The notes under the pieces were generated by a model. That model saw only the letters and a list, made by a program, of their open reading frames with translations, made no database searches and had not been told where the DNA came from. Made by a program: the position numbers and the translations under genes. Of a stretch of DNA of 64,000 bases, positions 21,743 to 34,030 are shown one piece after another. This stretch comes from Nannobrachium achirus (lineage: Eukaryota; Chordata; Actinopteri; Myctophiformes; Myctophidae), in the NCBI GenBank assembly GCA_963921795.1, contig OY997643.1, forward strand, positions 13,155,043 through 13,219,042. The letters are read 5' to 3'. Every line of letters begins with the position of its first letter. Positions within the stretch are counted from its first letter, which is position 1.

Positions 21743-21768
21743 AAGAAATTGAGTAAAATGACAGTGAC

Positions 21769-22344
21769 TTAACCCATTTAGGGCCTAGAATTATTGAATG
21801 CTTTAACCAGTGAAAAATAGCAGATATACAAGCTCACAGTGCGGCGCTGCGAGCTTGTAGATCTGCTATTTTTGAAAAAGTCGTGAAAATGTGTGCAAAT
21901 CTTTGAAAATATGTATTTTCAAAGCGAACGTTTGTAACTCAAATTTTGCTTCTGGGGGGTCCCTGGAACTAAATATTTTGAGAAGGGGGTCCGTGGCCAA
22001 ATACATATCATGTTGGGGGTTTTTCACACGAGAACCGCTGACATAGTAGTCTCTCAAGAACAGACTAACTGAGCTCCAGTTAAGTGAAAAGGACCTTTTC
22101 TTTTACGATGGCTGGCCAGATTGCTGACATAGAAACATAGGTTTTTCCAAAAAACCTTAGAAGGATTCAAAAGACACTTATAGAATCGGGTCAAAATTCA
22201 AATTTTCACGATTTTTCAAAAATAGCAGATCTACAAGCTCCCAGCGCATGCCGCGCTGTGAGCTTGTATATCTGCTATTTTTCAATAGTTAAAGCATCAA
22301 ATAATGATACACGATAATGTGTACCCGTTCTAAACGGGTTTTAA
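21769..22344. mobile_element. TTAA-flanked MITE (piggyBac-like), copy 6
   Basis: TTAA at 21769-21772 and 22341-22344, ends CCCATTTAGGGCC and GTTCTAAACGGG. Both hairpins have lost part of the GC-rich centre. Confidence 0.85.
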
Positions 22345-22719
22345 CAGAGGTGGAAAAACCCAGGGCAATGAAACAGGTTTCATTCATTCTGTAAATGAAA
22401 CAAGTCTAGGTATAATGGCTAAGACCGCGTATGGGCCCAATGTGCAAAAATTGTGGGCAATTTGTTAGAGGGATAGTCGGTGCACTGGAGTCTGTAATGG
22501 GAGTTCCTGGATATGAAATGTTAATCTGCAATTTTCTGTAGCGGTCCCAGCAATATTAGTTGTTAAGAGCACTAAGGTAGCTTATCACATGGTTTAAACT
22601 ACAGTACATTAAAACTACACCAGAAAACAAAAGGATTAACAATTCTTATTTACTTTGGCCATTAGGAAGGAAATGTGCAAACCAGATTGTAAGAATATTA
22701 GACCACACAAATATTTCTA
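22345..22719. other. No recognisable gene or repeat
   Basis: Unique-looking sequence between two MITEs. Confidence 0.5.
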
Positions 22720-22727
22720 ATTCATAA

Positions 22728-23150
22728 CAGGGATGGGACGATAAGCGACATTATCGTTATTGTGATAAAAAAACACTCACGATAATCGTATCGTTGAGAT
22801 TTAATTGATCGTGATATCGTCCTCCGTCATGCACTGGGATCAATTCACCTTTTATTTGCCGAGTTGCATATCCGGTACCACTTAAACCCTCTAGAATTGG
22901 TAAAAGGTACCAATCATAGGGACTTGATAGTCTTTTTCACTCTCTATCAAATGTCTTTGCCGAAAAATTGCCGATCTACAAGCTCACAACGCGTCACGTT
23001 GTGACGCGTTGTAAGCTTGTAGATCTGCTATTTTTTGGCAGATGTTCCGCCCCAGGATAATGGATTTTGATTATTGTGATAATATCGTAAATCGCGATTT
23101 CTTTGGTCACAATAATCGTGATATGAAATGTTCATATCGCCCCATCCCTA
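22728..23150. mobile_element. hAT-like MITE, CAGGGATGGGACGATA ends
   Basis: The clearest copy of the GGGATGG family: CAGGGATGGGACGATA at the left, CGCCCCATCCCTA at the right, and the exact 8-bp duplication ATTCATAA (22720-22727 and 23151-23158). It contains a dispersed hairpin (22958-23040) with the CAACGCGTCACG centre. Confidence 0.9.
22958..23040. repeat. Dispersed hairpin, CAACGCG-centre class
   Basis: The arms tgccgaaaaattgccgatct and agatctgctattttttggca pair through gctcacaacgcg / cgcgttgtaagc. Confidence 0.85.
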
Positions 23151-23222
23151 ATTCATAATCACAAATAATGTTGCATGCACAGTAGCAAATCAATACATTA
23201 GCCTACACCACCGATCATTACA

Positions 23223-23675
23223 TTAACCCATTTAGGGCCTAGGATTATTGACTGCTTGAACTATTGAAAAATAGCAGATATACAAGCTCACAGCGCGGCA
23301 CCAAGTGCCGCGCTGCGAGCTTGTAGATCTGCTATTTTTGAAAAATCATGATTTCTTTGAATATATCTACTTAAAAGCAAACATTTGTAACTCAAATATT
23401 TACTTCTGGGTGGTCCCTGGAACAACATATTTTGAGATGGGGGTCCGTGGCCAAATACCTGTAATTTTGGGGGGTCCTTGACATGAAAAGGTTTGAGAAC
23501 AGCATGATTTAGAGGAAGGATTTAGAAGTCGGGTCAAAGATATTCAAAGACTTGCACTCATGTTCACGATTTTTCAAAAATATCTGCTATTTTTCTAAAG
23601 TTAAAGCATAAAATAATGGCTAAAGTGGTTAAAATCTAACGCGACTCGGTCGCGTTCCAGGTATTTGAGAGTTAA
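23223..23675. mobile_element. TTAA-flanked MITE (piggyBac-like), copy 7, subfamily B
   Basis: TTAA at 23223-23226 and 23672-23675. The left hairpin is nearly perfect; the right one has collapsed to a remnant. It has the GTTAGATTT/CGC-rich right end of subfamily B. Confidence 0.8.
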
Positions 23676-24298
23676 ATACGAAGACATCCCCCGGGCGCCC
23701 AGTTATAATAATAATCCCAGCCGGATAGGGCTTTACAATGTAATGAAATTATAATGAAGGCATGATGATAATGACCATGGTAATCCATAGCCTTACCATA
23801 CATTAATAACTCAAGAGGAATGCATTTACAAAGATCGTACTTGATTTTTTATATTCATGCAGATTTTTACATTAACCGAGTCTGCATAATGTTGGTTGTA
23901 TTCGGCCTACCGCCTGGTTCACCATAGCTTTGGCGGTCACAGCTTGGCGCAGCCTCGGGCCTCGGCCAACTAGAGATTATTTCCTCCAGCAAGATCCAGG
24001 CTTCAATTAGCCCATTGGAGTTATTCTTTGTTTATTTTAAGACCTTATTTCTGGGTCAAAGTGTCACGCTACCAGAGAAAAACACCCTTAAAGAAGTTCA
24101 GTCCAGGTTGGTTTATGAGGGACTGAATTGATTAATACTGATGAACTGAGTACAATGGACTACAATGGAAACAAGCCCCTAGTCTAGTGCTTTGCTTTTA
24201 GCGTAACCTTTGACTGTACTACCTGTACTGCTAATAATATTGTTAATAGAGTATTCAGTCAATATATCAAACATATTGCAGACCCTCCAACATCAGTT
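23676..24298. other. No recognisable gene or repeat
   Basis: Unique-looking sequence; no domain-bearing frame. Confidence 0.5.
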
Positions 24299-24306
24299 AG
24301 TTAAAG

Positions 24307-25234
24307 CAGGGGTCTTCAATGTTTTCAGGCCAAGGACCCCTTAGTTGAGAGAGAGATGAAGCAGGGACCCCCACAACCTTTTTTCATACAGTAGATTCCA
24401 TATAGTTTCATCGTTTGACAGCACAATCATCAGTGTATTTTGGATTCATGTCAATCTGTGTTTTCAGATATTTAACCCTCTCAACCGTCAATACTTAATA
24501 AACTTTCTCTCTGTTCTTGGTGTGCTCTTTTTCCCCTCTACACCAAACCTCTTTGCAGAAAATAGACGAGGCTCACAACGCCTCGCAGCGCTTGTAGATC
24601 TGCTATGTTTGGCCAAAGTTCTGAATGCTATAGCAGGGGTTGACACTAAGGTCTGAGAGGCACTTGCCCAAAGGTCATGCCCACTTGCCCGAAAAGTAAA
24701 TTGCCCTTTAGAAAATGAAACGAAAGTAAATTACGGGATTTTGAATTGGCGTTCAATGTAACACTTTCAAAATGTCATACCTCAATTTTTATCCAAATAC
24801 CTGTCCTACATAGTTATGATTGAATATGACTTCACATATCACACCTATTTTATATTTTTACAGTGAACAGTGAAAACAGCACATTATAGGCAAACTTACT
24901 TTTACTTTGCATTAGAAAAAGACCAGAAGACAGAGCGCTCTGGCCTTGTTCAGGTGTTTAGACAGATATCTGGTGCTGTGTTTATAGACGGTTGGGTCCC
25001 CTTTCAAAAAGCACTTGCCCGGTCGGCCAACCTGAAAGCAAACTTCACCTGCCCAAAAGTTTTATTTACCTGCCGGGGGCAGGTGGGCAAGCCTTAGTGT
25101 CAATGCCTGGCTATAGGGTTCAAGTGGTTAATTAAAAAGGAGAAAAGTTTCTATCACACAAAGATTTGGAGGACCCCCTGTAGTAACTCTGAGGACCACC
25201 TAGGGGTGCCGGATCCCCTGTTGAAGACCCTTTG
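24307..25234. mobile_element. hAT-like element, CAGGGGTCTTCAATG ends
   Basis: CAGGGGTCTTCAATG at the left and CCCTGTTGAAGACCCTTTG at the right, with the exact 8-bp duplication AGTTAAAG (24299-24306 and 25235-25242). Related copies lie at 46123-47118 and 61982-62440. A second hAT-like element (24634-25109) is nested inside. Confidence 0.85.
24634..25109. mobile_element. hAT-like MITE, CAGGGGTTGACACTAAGG ends
   Basis: Inverted ends CAGGGGTTGACACTAAGG and CCTTAGTGTCAATGCCTG. The flanks tgctatag and ggctatag differ at one position. The sequence repeats CACTTGCCC-type words in both orientations. Confidence 0.8.
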
Positions 25235-25370
25235 AGTTAAAGGAGGAGTAAGAAATGCATTATGTAATTTATGAAAAAGTTAATATTGCGGATCCAACAA
25301 ACCAAGCCATTCATCACTCAACCAGTAGACTCACAAGTCAATCTCTAAGCGCTTCCCTCGAGAGAGACAG

Positions 25371-25624
25371 CCGCTGGCCGCCGCGTCCACGTCCATGGAC
25401 GCGGCCGTGGACGCGTCCATGGACGCGGCCGCGAAAAAAACGGCCGTGGACGCGAGGCCGTGGACGCGGACGCAAACGGCCGGCCGTCCCGGCCGTGGAC
25501 GCGGCCGTGGACGAGGCCGTGGACGCAGACGGCCGGGGACGCGGCCGTGGACGAGGCCGCGGCCGTGGACGCAAACGGCCGGCCGTGGACGCATCCATGG
25601 ACGAGGCCGCGAAAAAAATGTCGC
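25371..25624. repeat. GC-rich terminal array of GGACGCGGCCGT-like 12-mers (left)
   Basis: About twenty imperfect repeats of GGACGCGGCCGT, with variants GGACGAGGCCGT and GGACGCATCCAT, broken by 'gcgaaaaaaacgg' spacers. The composition is utterly unlike the AT-rich arm that follows. Such subterminal arrays in DNA transposons often bind transposase; that role is inference here. Confidence 0.85.
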
Positions 25625-25642
25625 AAAAAAAAAAAAAAAAGG

Positions 25643-25993
25643 TGTCTATTGTATGTGTTTTTTGATGGAGAATTCAAATATGACCTTCTTTTTTGCATAG
25701 GACAACTCTAACCTGCATCAATTGGTATTTTATTATTGCCAATTGTACCCTATCCATCTAAAAAACAAATTGGATGTCTATTGTATGTATTTTTTGATGG
25801 AGAATTCAAATATTACCTTATTTTTGGGATGGGACAACTCTAACCTGCATCAATTGGTATTTTATTATTGCCAATTGTACCCTATCCATCTAAAAAACAA
25901 ATTGGATGTCTATTGTATGTATTTTTTGATGGAGAATTCAAATATTACCTTCTTTTTTAGATGGGACAACTCTAACCTGCATCAATTGGTGCA
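25643..25993. repeat. 132-bp tandem repeat, about 2.6 copies (left arm)
   Basis: 'gtctattgtatgt' recurs at 25643, 25776 and 25908. The right arm has about 1.6 copies (42241-42456) in inverted orientation. Confidence 0.9.
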
Positions 25994-26000
25994 TCAACCT

Positions 26001-26001
26001 G

Positions 26002-26033
<32 letters not shown>
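26001..26033. repeat. (TATC)n microsatellite in left arm
   Basis: About eight units; mirrored as (GATA)n at 34796-34838 and 42188-42228. Confidence 0.95.
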
Positions 26034-26795
26034 TTATACTTCACCTTTAGTCCAGAAGAGAGTTCAGCCTCAGGAACTTGCACACATGGAACTGTGTCAT
26101 GACTGTGTCATGGAGCTAAACAGAGCTAAATACTCACAATGACTCTGATTGACCAATCAGGGTGATGGTGGGGGAGACAGAAACTGGGGGACAATAGACA
26201 GAAACTGGATAATGCTTTGTTAACTGTCCCACCTAAGTCCCTGCTAGTCTGAACAAGTTAAGGCTAACTTAGGTAGTAGTTCATTTTGCTGGCTTTTAGG
26301 GACTGTGTGTGTGTGTAGGCCCACAAATTATTATAATTGTCATTAAGTGACTCAAAGGGAGACATCTAATGGGTGTTTATTATTTTAATATGAACTGTGG
26401 GAAGATTATATATTTTTTAGTTTGCACTTACAGTGTTGTGATATTATTCCTGAAGGAAGAGGGGTATTTTCACAGTCCAGGCTTGGAACCTAAATGCTGT
26501 TTTCATTTTCTATAAATATGTATTTCTATATAAAACTCAGTTGTGTGGAGTTATTGTGTGCCTTTTCTTGTAGCTAAAGAGTCCATTTGTCCATTACTTT
26601 GTGGTTTAACATTATTTAATAGGCAAATTCATTGTTATGGTTACTTTAGAAGACTGCTTTTGCATTCATGAGTTAAAAAGAGAGCCACGCTGGAATTGGT
26701 CTAATATACAGCAAAGCAACAGTTCAATTTAACACAATGGGGAAAAAACGAAATATAGAGAATAAATAATAAATTAAATAGAGTACGTAACATAC

Positions 26796-26847
26796 CAAAG
26801 TCTTTGTTTTCCTCCTGTTCAGCAGCGTTAAGGTTGAGAGAGTTCAT
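26796..26847 (-). CDS. Outward first coding exon, left arm
   Basis: ATG at 26847 opens 17 codons (MNSLNLNAAEQEENKDF) plus one base, ending at the strong donor G|GTATGT. The context is promoter, short 5' leader, start exon and donor, a typical first exon of a vertebrate gene. The next exon on this strand would lie toward or beyond the left end of the block; none was recognised. Its phase matches the start of the zinc-finger exon at 30197, but the two are not in a usable order. Confidence 0.5.
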
Positions 26848-27015
26848 CTTCCCCTGAAGTCCACAGTAAGATTTGATCAGAAATGATGGATATCCTGGAA
26901 GACTTGTGGAGACATGTCACAGACCAACTCTTCTTATACCAGAGAGCCTGGGGTGAAAACACTAACTGCTGAATGATTGGCCAATGAGAACAATAGAACC
27001 ATCTCTCCACCAATC
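26848..27015 (-). promoter_or_regulatory. Outward promoter, left arm
   Basis: Read on the minus strand: CCAAT-type sites (tgattggtgg, then cattggccaatc near 26975) are followed by GGTATAAGAAG (TATAAG at 26933-26938). About 86 bp further is the ATG of a short exon. It points toward the left end of the block. Identical in layout to the copies at 33800-33978 and 41194-41372. Confidence 0.6.
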
Positions 27016-27680
27016 ACAATGTAACATACAGTGCTCCACCCCTCACTCCTCCACCAGACATGATCCATGCAACCTTCTACAAATGAAGTGGCAACAGAAT
27101 AATATGTCTATGGAAATACATAGCATTGTTACCTAAAATACATGAACCTTTCTCTATAATAATGACATATCTATCCAATGAATATATGTATGGATATACA
27201 CCATGGCACATATAAGATCAATAATTTGATTATTCTATATATGACAATAAATGCTTTGTTTACTCTATAATAATACAATATTTATATACATTATGGATAT
27301 AAACTATGGGAAAAGTGGACATCTCATAATATCTCTTAAATGCCCTCAAAGAGAGGATGATCATCTACCCTAGGGGGGAAGAAAGGAAGTCTAAATCTAC
27401 TTATTTGTTTTTTTTAGAACAAATATTATTACTAAATGGTATGTGAATATATACTAACTTCTGAAATGTATCAATTCTATCAATCAATTTCTAACAACGC
27501 AGAGTCAAAACAATAACATATATAGAAACCACAATTATTAACAATACAGGTAGTACAATCAAAGGTTGTGCTAAACATTTATGTTAAATTAATGGCTGAA
27601 ATCCTTCAGAACATGTGTAATATTCCCTGCACATGTTTTGATTTAAGTTGCTATGTAAGTTAACCTTTAAATTGATTTGA

Positions 27681-27938
27681 CTACATAGAGTACAAAGAAG
27701 TGGTCTGGTTTCTGTATACAAGAATGTCATTCTGTACAGAACAGCCATCTGTCTTCATAGACCTGGTCAGACTTTGCATTTCAATGCCTCCTAGGTGTCG
27801 ATGGGCCACCATGTGTTCACCATTTGTATCCTGGGTGATCAAATGTGGTATCTCATAATGTGTAAATGCCCTCAAAGCCTTTATAGCCTGCTCAGAGACT
27901 ACAGATGAAAATGTGTTTATGGCTATACTCTGGGCCAT
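27681..27938 (-). CDS. Unidentified short ORF (85 codons), four identical copies
   Basis: The frame starts MAQSIAINTFSSVV and ends TTSLYSM. The same protein is encoded at 32888-33145 (+), 35352-35609 (-) and 40282-40539 (+). A plausible acceptor (ttttttcatcag) lies just before the ATG. No known domain is recognised. Identity among copies reflects recent duplication and is not evidence of selection, so it may be noncoding. Confidence 0.2.
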   Translation of the reverse strand: MAQSIAINTFSSVVSEQAIKALRAFTHYEIPHLITQDTNGEHMVAHRHLGGIEMQSLTRSMKTDGCSVQNDILVYRNQTTSLYSM

Positions 27939-28769
27939 TCACACTGATGAAAAAACTGACGTGTTGATTAAAGTGCTTTGTGCCTGATAAATAAACACAT
28001 ACATAAAACCCTCTAATAGGGAGAAAGAATGGAAGTCTGATCTACCTAACCCTTTGTTTTATATCCATGTTATTATAAAATTATATTATGTGGACTTCAT
28101 CAATAGCACAAGTGAAGATGTTCAATGTATTTGGCACAAGGACAATTCACTGTATGGACTTTGATATCTCAAAAGGTAATGGGAGACCACTGCACAATGC
28201 TATCTCTGACTGGTAAACAAATGTAATTGCTTGTCACTTAATGACAAGCCTATTGGCTAATGTTTAATGTATTAAATCCTGTTCTAATCATGGACCTGCA
28301 TGGTTCTATCTACAGCACATGTCCCTACATGTGCTCCACCATTCTCTCCTCCCCATAACAATATCAAGTCAGGCCATGCAAAAGTGTGTCAAAGCAGTCT
28401 GTAATCCCAGAGAACAGAAAGGATTATTATTATTATTTTTATGCACTTTTCATAGAGCCTGTTAATATCTGTTTTTTAAATATCTGTTTTTTTTTGTTGC
28501 ACAAAGGCCTGTGGTCAAGGACAGTGACCAGTGAGAAGTGTCTAAGACAGACCATTGTTATTTATTTATTTTATTTTTTATTTTATTTTGTCAACCTTGT
28601 TCCGACATAAACTTAATTTGTGCATGAATACTCAACAGAACAAAACAACCTATATTAATGGCCTCTTATGAATGTGTCTCTCACCTAGCTATTCATGCAG
28701 AACCATTAAGATAGAGTGGACTATCAAGTCCTATAGAAACCTAATTTGCACATTATTGCTCCGAATCTG

Positions 28770-28772
<3 letters not shown>

Positions 28773-28864
<92 letters not shown>

Positions 28865-28866
28865 AC
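28773..28866. repeat. (CA)n at the inner edge of the left arm
   Basis: The inverted homology between arms stops at this tract. The partner (GT)n tracts are 31962-32053 and 39369-39447. Confidence 0.95.
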
Positions 28867-29544
28867 AACTGTAAACAAAAGTTCAAAAGGACATATTGAC
28901 TTTGATGTTTTGCCTTTATTTGTGACTGCACAACCTGTACCATCATTTACATTTAACAACATATAAATACAGATGTAGTGTACTCTTCATCAATGCTGCT
29001 ATAAGAAAGGTCTGTTTTGGTTGAGACTTGTGCATCTCAAAATGTATGTGGGACATCTTCCACAAAGACAATTATGTGTAAAAAAGGATGATAATAAGAA
29101 TAACGAAAGCTGCAGATGTGGTGCAGGGAAATAATATGCAAAGTGACCGAATTCATACATTTAACAGGCTCAAACACCAGATTTTATTTTTAAACTCTTA
29201 ACTATGATAATGAGAAACCCACTAAAAAGAACCGTTCACTTAAAGAGGATCAACAAAATATCATCTCCAGTTGTTCTAGAATAATCATGCTCATATACAT
29301 GTAACGTGTTTATAGTGCATCTTAATAAGAAGTTGAAAAGACTATCACGCTACACTTGGTTATGTTTCTCAGCTTCTAAAGCTCTTGTCATATACCATTC
29401 ACAGTAATCTGATGTATATTTTGTGTTTATGTCATGATATTTTCTGTCTGAATACGTAAAACTCTTTCTACACTGACCTCAGATTAAATCAAGTGTGTAC
29501 AACATTGTGAACTTGATTGGTTGATTGATTGTCAAAAGCTTTTC

Positions 29545-30197
<653 letters not shown>

Positions 30198-30374
30198 CTG
30201 GATTGGAAAACAAACAGGAAGGTAATTTAGAGGTGTCTGAAAAGTGTGGACACTAATGACAAGTTAACTTGTTGTGGATTGCACAACAAATCCTTAAAAC
30301 ATAATAAATTGCATGACACAAACTAAGCTTTATGGTTACTTAAGTCTTAAGTAATACTATAATGATTATTAAGA

Positions 30375-31296
30375 TAAATACACACATAAATAAAACCCTC
30401 TAATAGGGAGAAAGAATGGAAGTCTGATCTACCTAACCATTTGTTTTGTAACCATGTTATTACTAAAATGATATTATGTGGACTTCATCAATAGCACAAG
30501 TAAAGATGTACAATTTATTTGGCACAAGGACAATTCACTTGACTTTGATATCTCAAAAGTTAATGGGACACCACTGCACAATGCTATCTCTGACTGGAAA
30601 GTAAACAAAATGTAAATGTCACTTAATGTCACGCCTATTGAACAATGTTTAATGTGTGCAATCCTGTTCTAACCATGGCCCTGTATGGCTCTATCTACAG
30701 CACAAACATTCTCTCCTCCCCATAACTATATCAAGTCAGTCCATGCAAAAGTGTGTCAAAGTCAAAGCTGTCTGTAATCCCAAAGAAGAAAGAGGAGTTG
30801 ATACTTCTTCTACCTTGTTTTTGTTTTACTTTTTTCAAAATGTGCAGAGTTTTACAATACAGCTAAAAGGATAACACACCAAACCCTTTGTAGATCAATT
30901 ACAGTGTTTGTATAGTGAATGGCAGAGAAACACACTGGTATTATCTAAGTCAAAACAAATCACACTATTCAGAACATGTCTTTGATATAGATAATCATAA
31001 TGCAAATGTTGGTACAACATGTTGTAGTGTTAGGAGTCGCTGGATTCCATAACCATGTAAAGCTTTGGGAAAAAAAGCTAACAAAAAAGAAAACTTACAT
31101 ATTACAATTAGAGTGCCAATGTTCATTAAAGGCCCATGTGTGAATGTTACAATTCTGCCTTGTTTAAATAAGTCTGTATATCACTGTGTTGTGCTGACTC
31201 TGACCTCTAAGGACATCCCCAGAAGGGTTTCCTTTCCTGGTTTATTCATCACTCACACAAGTACAGGGACTACACACACCTCTGGGTTCATATTCC

Positions 31297-31369
<73 letters not shown>

Positions 31370-31600
31370 TAATTAATGAGTAACTCTCACCTCTGTCTTG
31401 TTATTCAGACATTCATTGAGACACACTCAATTTCCCATGAACTTCATTTGTGCATGATTACTCCAAATTCCTTCAGAACAATACAACCTCTATGAATGTG
31501 CCTATCACCTCTCAATTGCTATTCACGCAGAACCATTAAGACAGAGTGGACTATAGAAACCTAATTTGCACACGATTGCCCCCAAATCTGCTTTGGTACT
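30375..31600. repeat. Diverged core copy of the arm module at 27985-28770
   Basis: Segments such as 'aaccctctaatagggagaaagaatgg', 'gacttcatcaatagcacaag' and 'gcagaaccattaaga' occur in the same order in both, with many point differences and an added stretch containing (GT)n at 31301-31368. This duplication predates the near-identical inverted and tandem copies. A second copy lies at 37775-39000. Confidence 0.8.
31301..31368. repeat. (GT)n microsatellite in the core
   Basis: Core tract; its duplicate at 38701-38774 is 6 bp longer. Confidence 0.95.
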
Positions 31601-31959
31601 TAAAATTACAAGTTACTTTATTTTGTTGTGCATTACCTTGCAAAACAAATAATTGTAAAACCATGAAAACTCTGAATAAGTGTTCATTTACACTAACATT
31701 TGTGTTCATTTAAAGGGTGTGTTAAGTCCACAAGCCACTGATTGTTCAAGAATCAACATGCTCATATACTCTACATGCAAAGCATTTATACCAGTTTAGC
31801 CATCTTAATAATACTTGCTTTATTAAAACATTTGTGGATATGCTGATGTTTCTCATCATCTATTATGAAGGTATTGTAAAGTAATGTCTAACATGGCTGT
31901 GCGTGTGCCATTATTTGAAACCATCTTCAAAAATGTTTGGATCTGGCATGGTGTGTGAC

Positions 31960-32055
<96 letters not shown>

Positions 32056-33799
32056 CAGATTCGGAGCAATCATGTGCAAATTAGGTTTCTATAGGACTTG
32101 ATAGTCCACTCTATCTTAATGGTTCTGCATGAATAGCTAGGTGAGAGACACATTCATAAGAGGCCATTAATATAGGTTGTTTTGTTCTGTTGAGTATTCA
32201 TGCACAAATTAAGTTTATGTCGGAACAAGGTTGACAAAATAAAAAAAAAAAAAAAAAAAATAAATAACAATGGTCTGTCTTAGACACTTCTCACTGGTCA
32301 CTGTCCTTGACCACAGGCCTTTGTGCAACAAAAAAAAAACAGATATTTAAAAAACAGATATTAACAGGCTCTATGAAAAGTGCATAAAAATAATAATAAT
32401 AATCCTTTCTGTTCTCTGGGATTACAGACTGCTTTGACACACTTTTGCATGGCCTGACTTGATATTGTTATGGGGAGGAGAGAATGGTGGAGCACATGTA
32501 GGGACATGTGCTGTAGATAGAACCATGCAGGTCCATGATTAGAACAGGATTTAATACATTAAACATTAGCCAATAGGCTTGTCATTAAGTGACAAGCAAT
32601 TACATTTGTTTACCAGTCAGAGATAGCATTGTGCAGTGGTCTCCCATTACCTTTTGAGATATCAAAGTCCATACAGTGAATTGTCCTTGTGCCAAATACA
32701 TTGAACATCTTCACTTGTGCTATTGATGAAGTCCACATAATATAATTTTATAATAACATGGATATAAAACAAAGGGTTAGGTAGATCAGACTTCCATTCT
32801 TTCTCCCTATTAGAGGGTTTTATGTATGTGTTTATTTATCAGGCACAAAGCACTTTAATCAACACGTCAGTTTTTTCATCAGTGTGAATGGCCCAGAGTA
32901 TAGCCATAAACACATTTTCATCTGTAGTCTCTGAGCAGGCTATAAAGGCTTTGAGGGCATTTACACATTATGAGATACCACATTTGATCACCCAGGATAC
33001 AAATGGTGAACACATGGTGGCCCATCGACACCTAGGAGGCATTGAAATGCAAAGTCTGACCAGGTCTATGAAGACAGATGGCTGTTCTGTACAGAATGAC
33101 ATTCTTGTATACAGAAACCAGACCACTTCTTTGTACTCTATGTAGTCAAATCAATTTAAAGGTTAACTTACATAGCAACTTAAATCAAAACATGTGCAGG
33201 GAATATTACACATGTTCTGAAGGATTTCAGCCATTAATTTAACATAAATGTTTAGCACAACCTTTGATTGTACTACCTGTATTGTTAATAATTGTGGTTT
33301 CTATATATGTTATTGTTTTGACTCTGCGTTGTTAGAAATTGATTGATAGAATTGATACATTTCAGAAGTTAGTATATATTCACATACCATTTAGTAATAA
33401 TATTTGTTCTAAAAAAAACAAATAAGTAGATTTAGACTTCCTTTCTTCCCCCCTAGGGTAGATGATCATCCTCTCTTTGAGGGCATTTAAGAGATATTAT
33501 GAGATGTCCACTTTTCCCATAGTTTATATCCATAATGTATATAAATATTGTATTATTATAGAGTAAACAAAGCATTTATTGTCATATATAGAATAATCAA
33601 ATTATTGATCTTATATGTGCCATGGTGTATATCCATACATATATTCATTGGATAGATATGTCATTATTATAGAGAAAGGTTCATGTATTTTAGGTAACAA
33701 TGCTATGTATTTCCATAGACATATTATTCTGTTGCCACTTCATTTGTAGAAGGTTGCATGGATCATGTCTGGTGGAGGAGTGAGGGGTGGAGCACTGTA

Positions 33800-33978
33800 T
33801 GTTACATTGTGATTGGTGGAGAGATGGTTCTATTGTTCTCATTGGCCAATCATTCAGCAGTTAGTGTTTTCACCCCAGGCTCTCTGGTATAAGAAGAGTT
33901 GGTCTGTGACATGTCTCCACAAGTCTTCCAGGATATCCATCATTTCTGATCAAATCTTACTGTGGACTTCAGGGGAAG
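33800..33978 (+). promoter_or_regulatory. Promoter copy 2
   Basis: CCAAT-type sites at 33811 and 33841-33850 (attggccaat, both orientations) and TATAAG at 33888-33893, with the exon ATG at 33979. Confidence 0.6.
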
Positions 33979-34030
33979 ATGAACTCTCTCAACCTTAACG
34001 CTGCTGAACAGGAGGAAAACAAAGACTTTG
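33979..34030 (+). CDS. First coding exon copy 2
   Basis: Encodes the same 17 residues as 26796-26847 and ends at G|GTATGT. The next zinc-finger exon to the right (36945-37597) is on the opposite strand, so it cannot be its partner. Confidence 0.5.

Larger units (their letters stand above)
25362..28866. repeat. Left inverted arm (complete)
   Basis: Order from outside in: GC-rich array, A-run, 132-bp tandem repeats (2.6 copies), (TATC)n, outward promoter and exon 1, short frame of 85 codons, an intergenic module, and a (CA)n tract at 28773-28866 that forms the inner edge. Its inverted partner is 39369-42735. The left arm has one more 132-bp unit, which accounts for most of the length difference. 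Confidence 0.85.

Noticed and set aside
25255-25711. Arg/Pro-rich frames over the GC-rich array
   Set aside because: They are readings of the 12-mer repeat in every frame; the same appears at 42386-42884. No frame is favoured.
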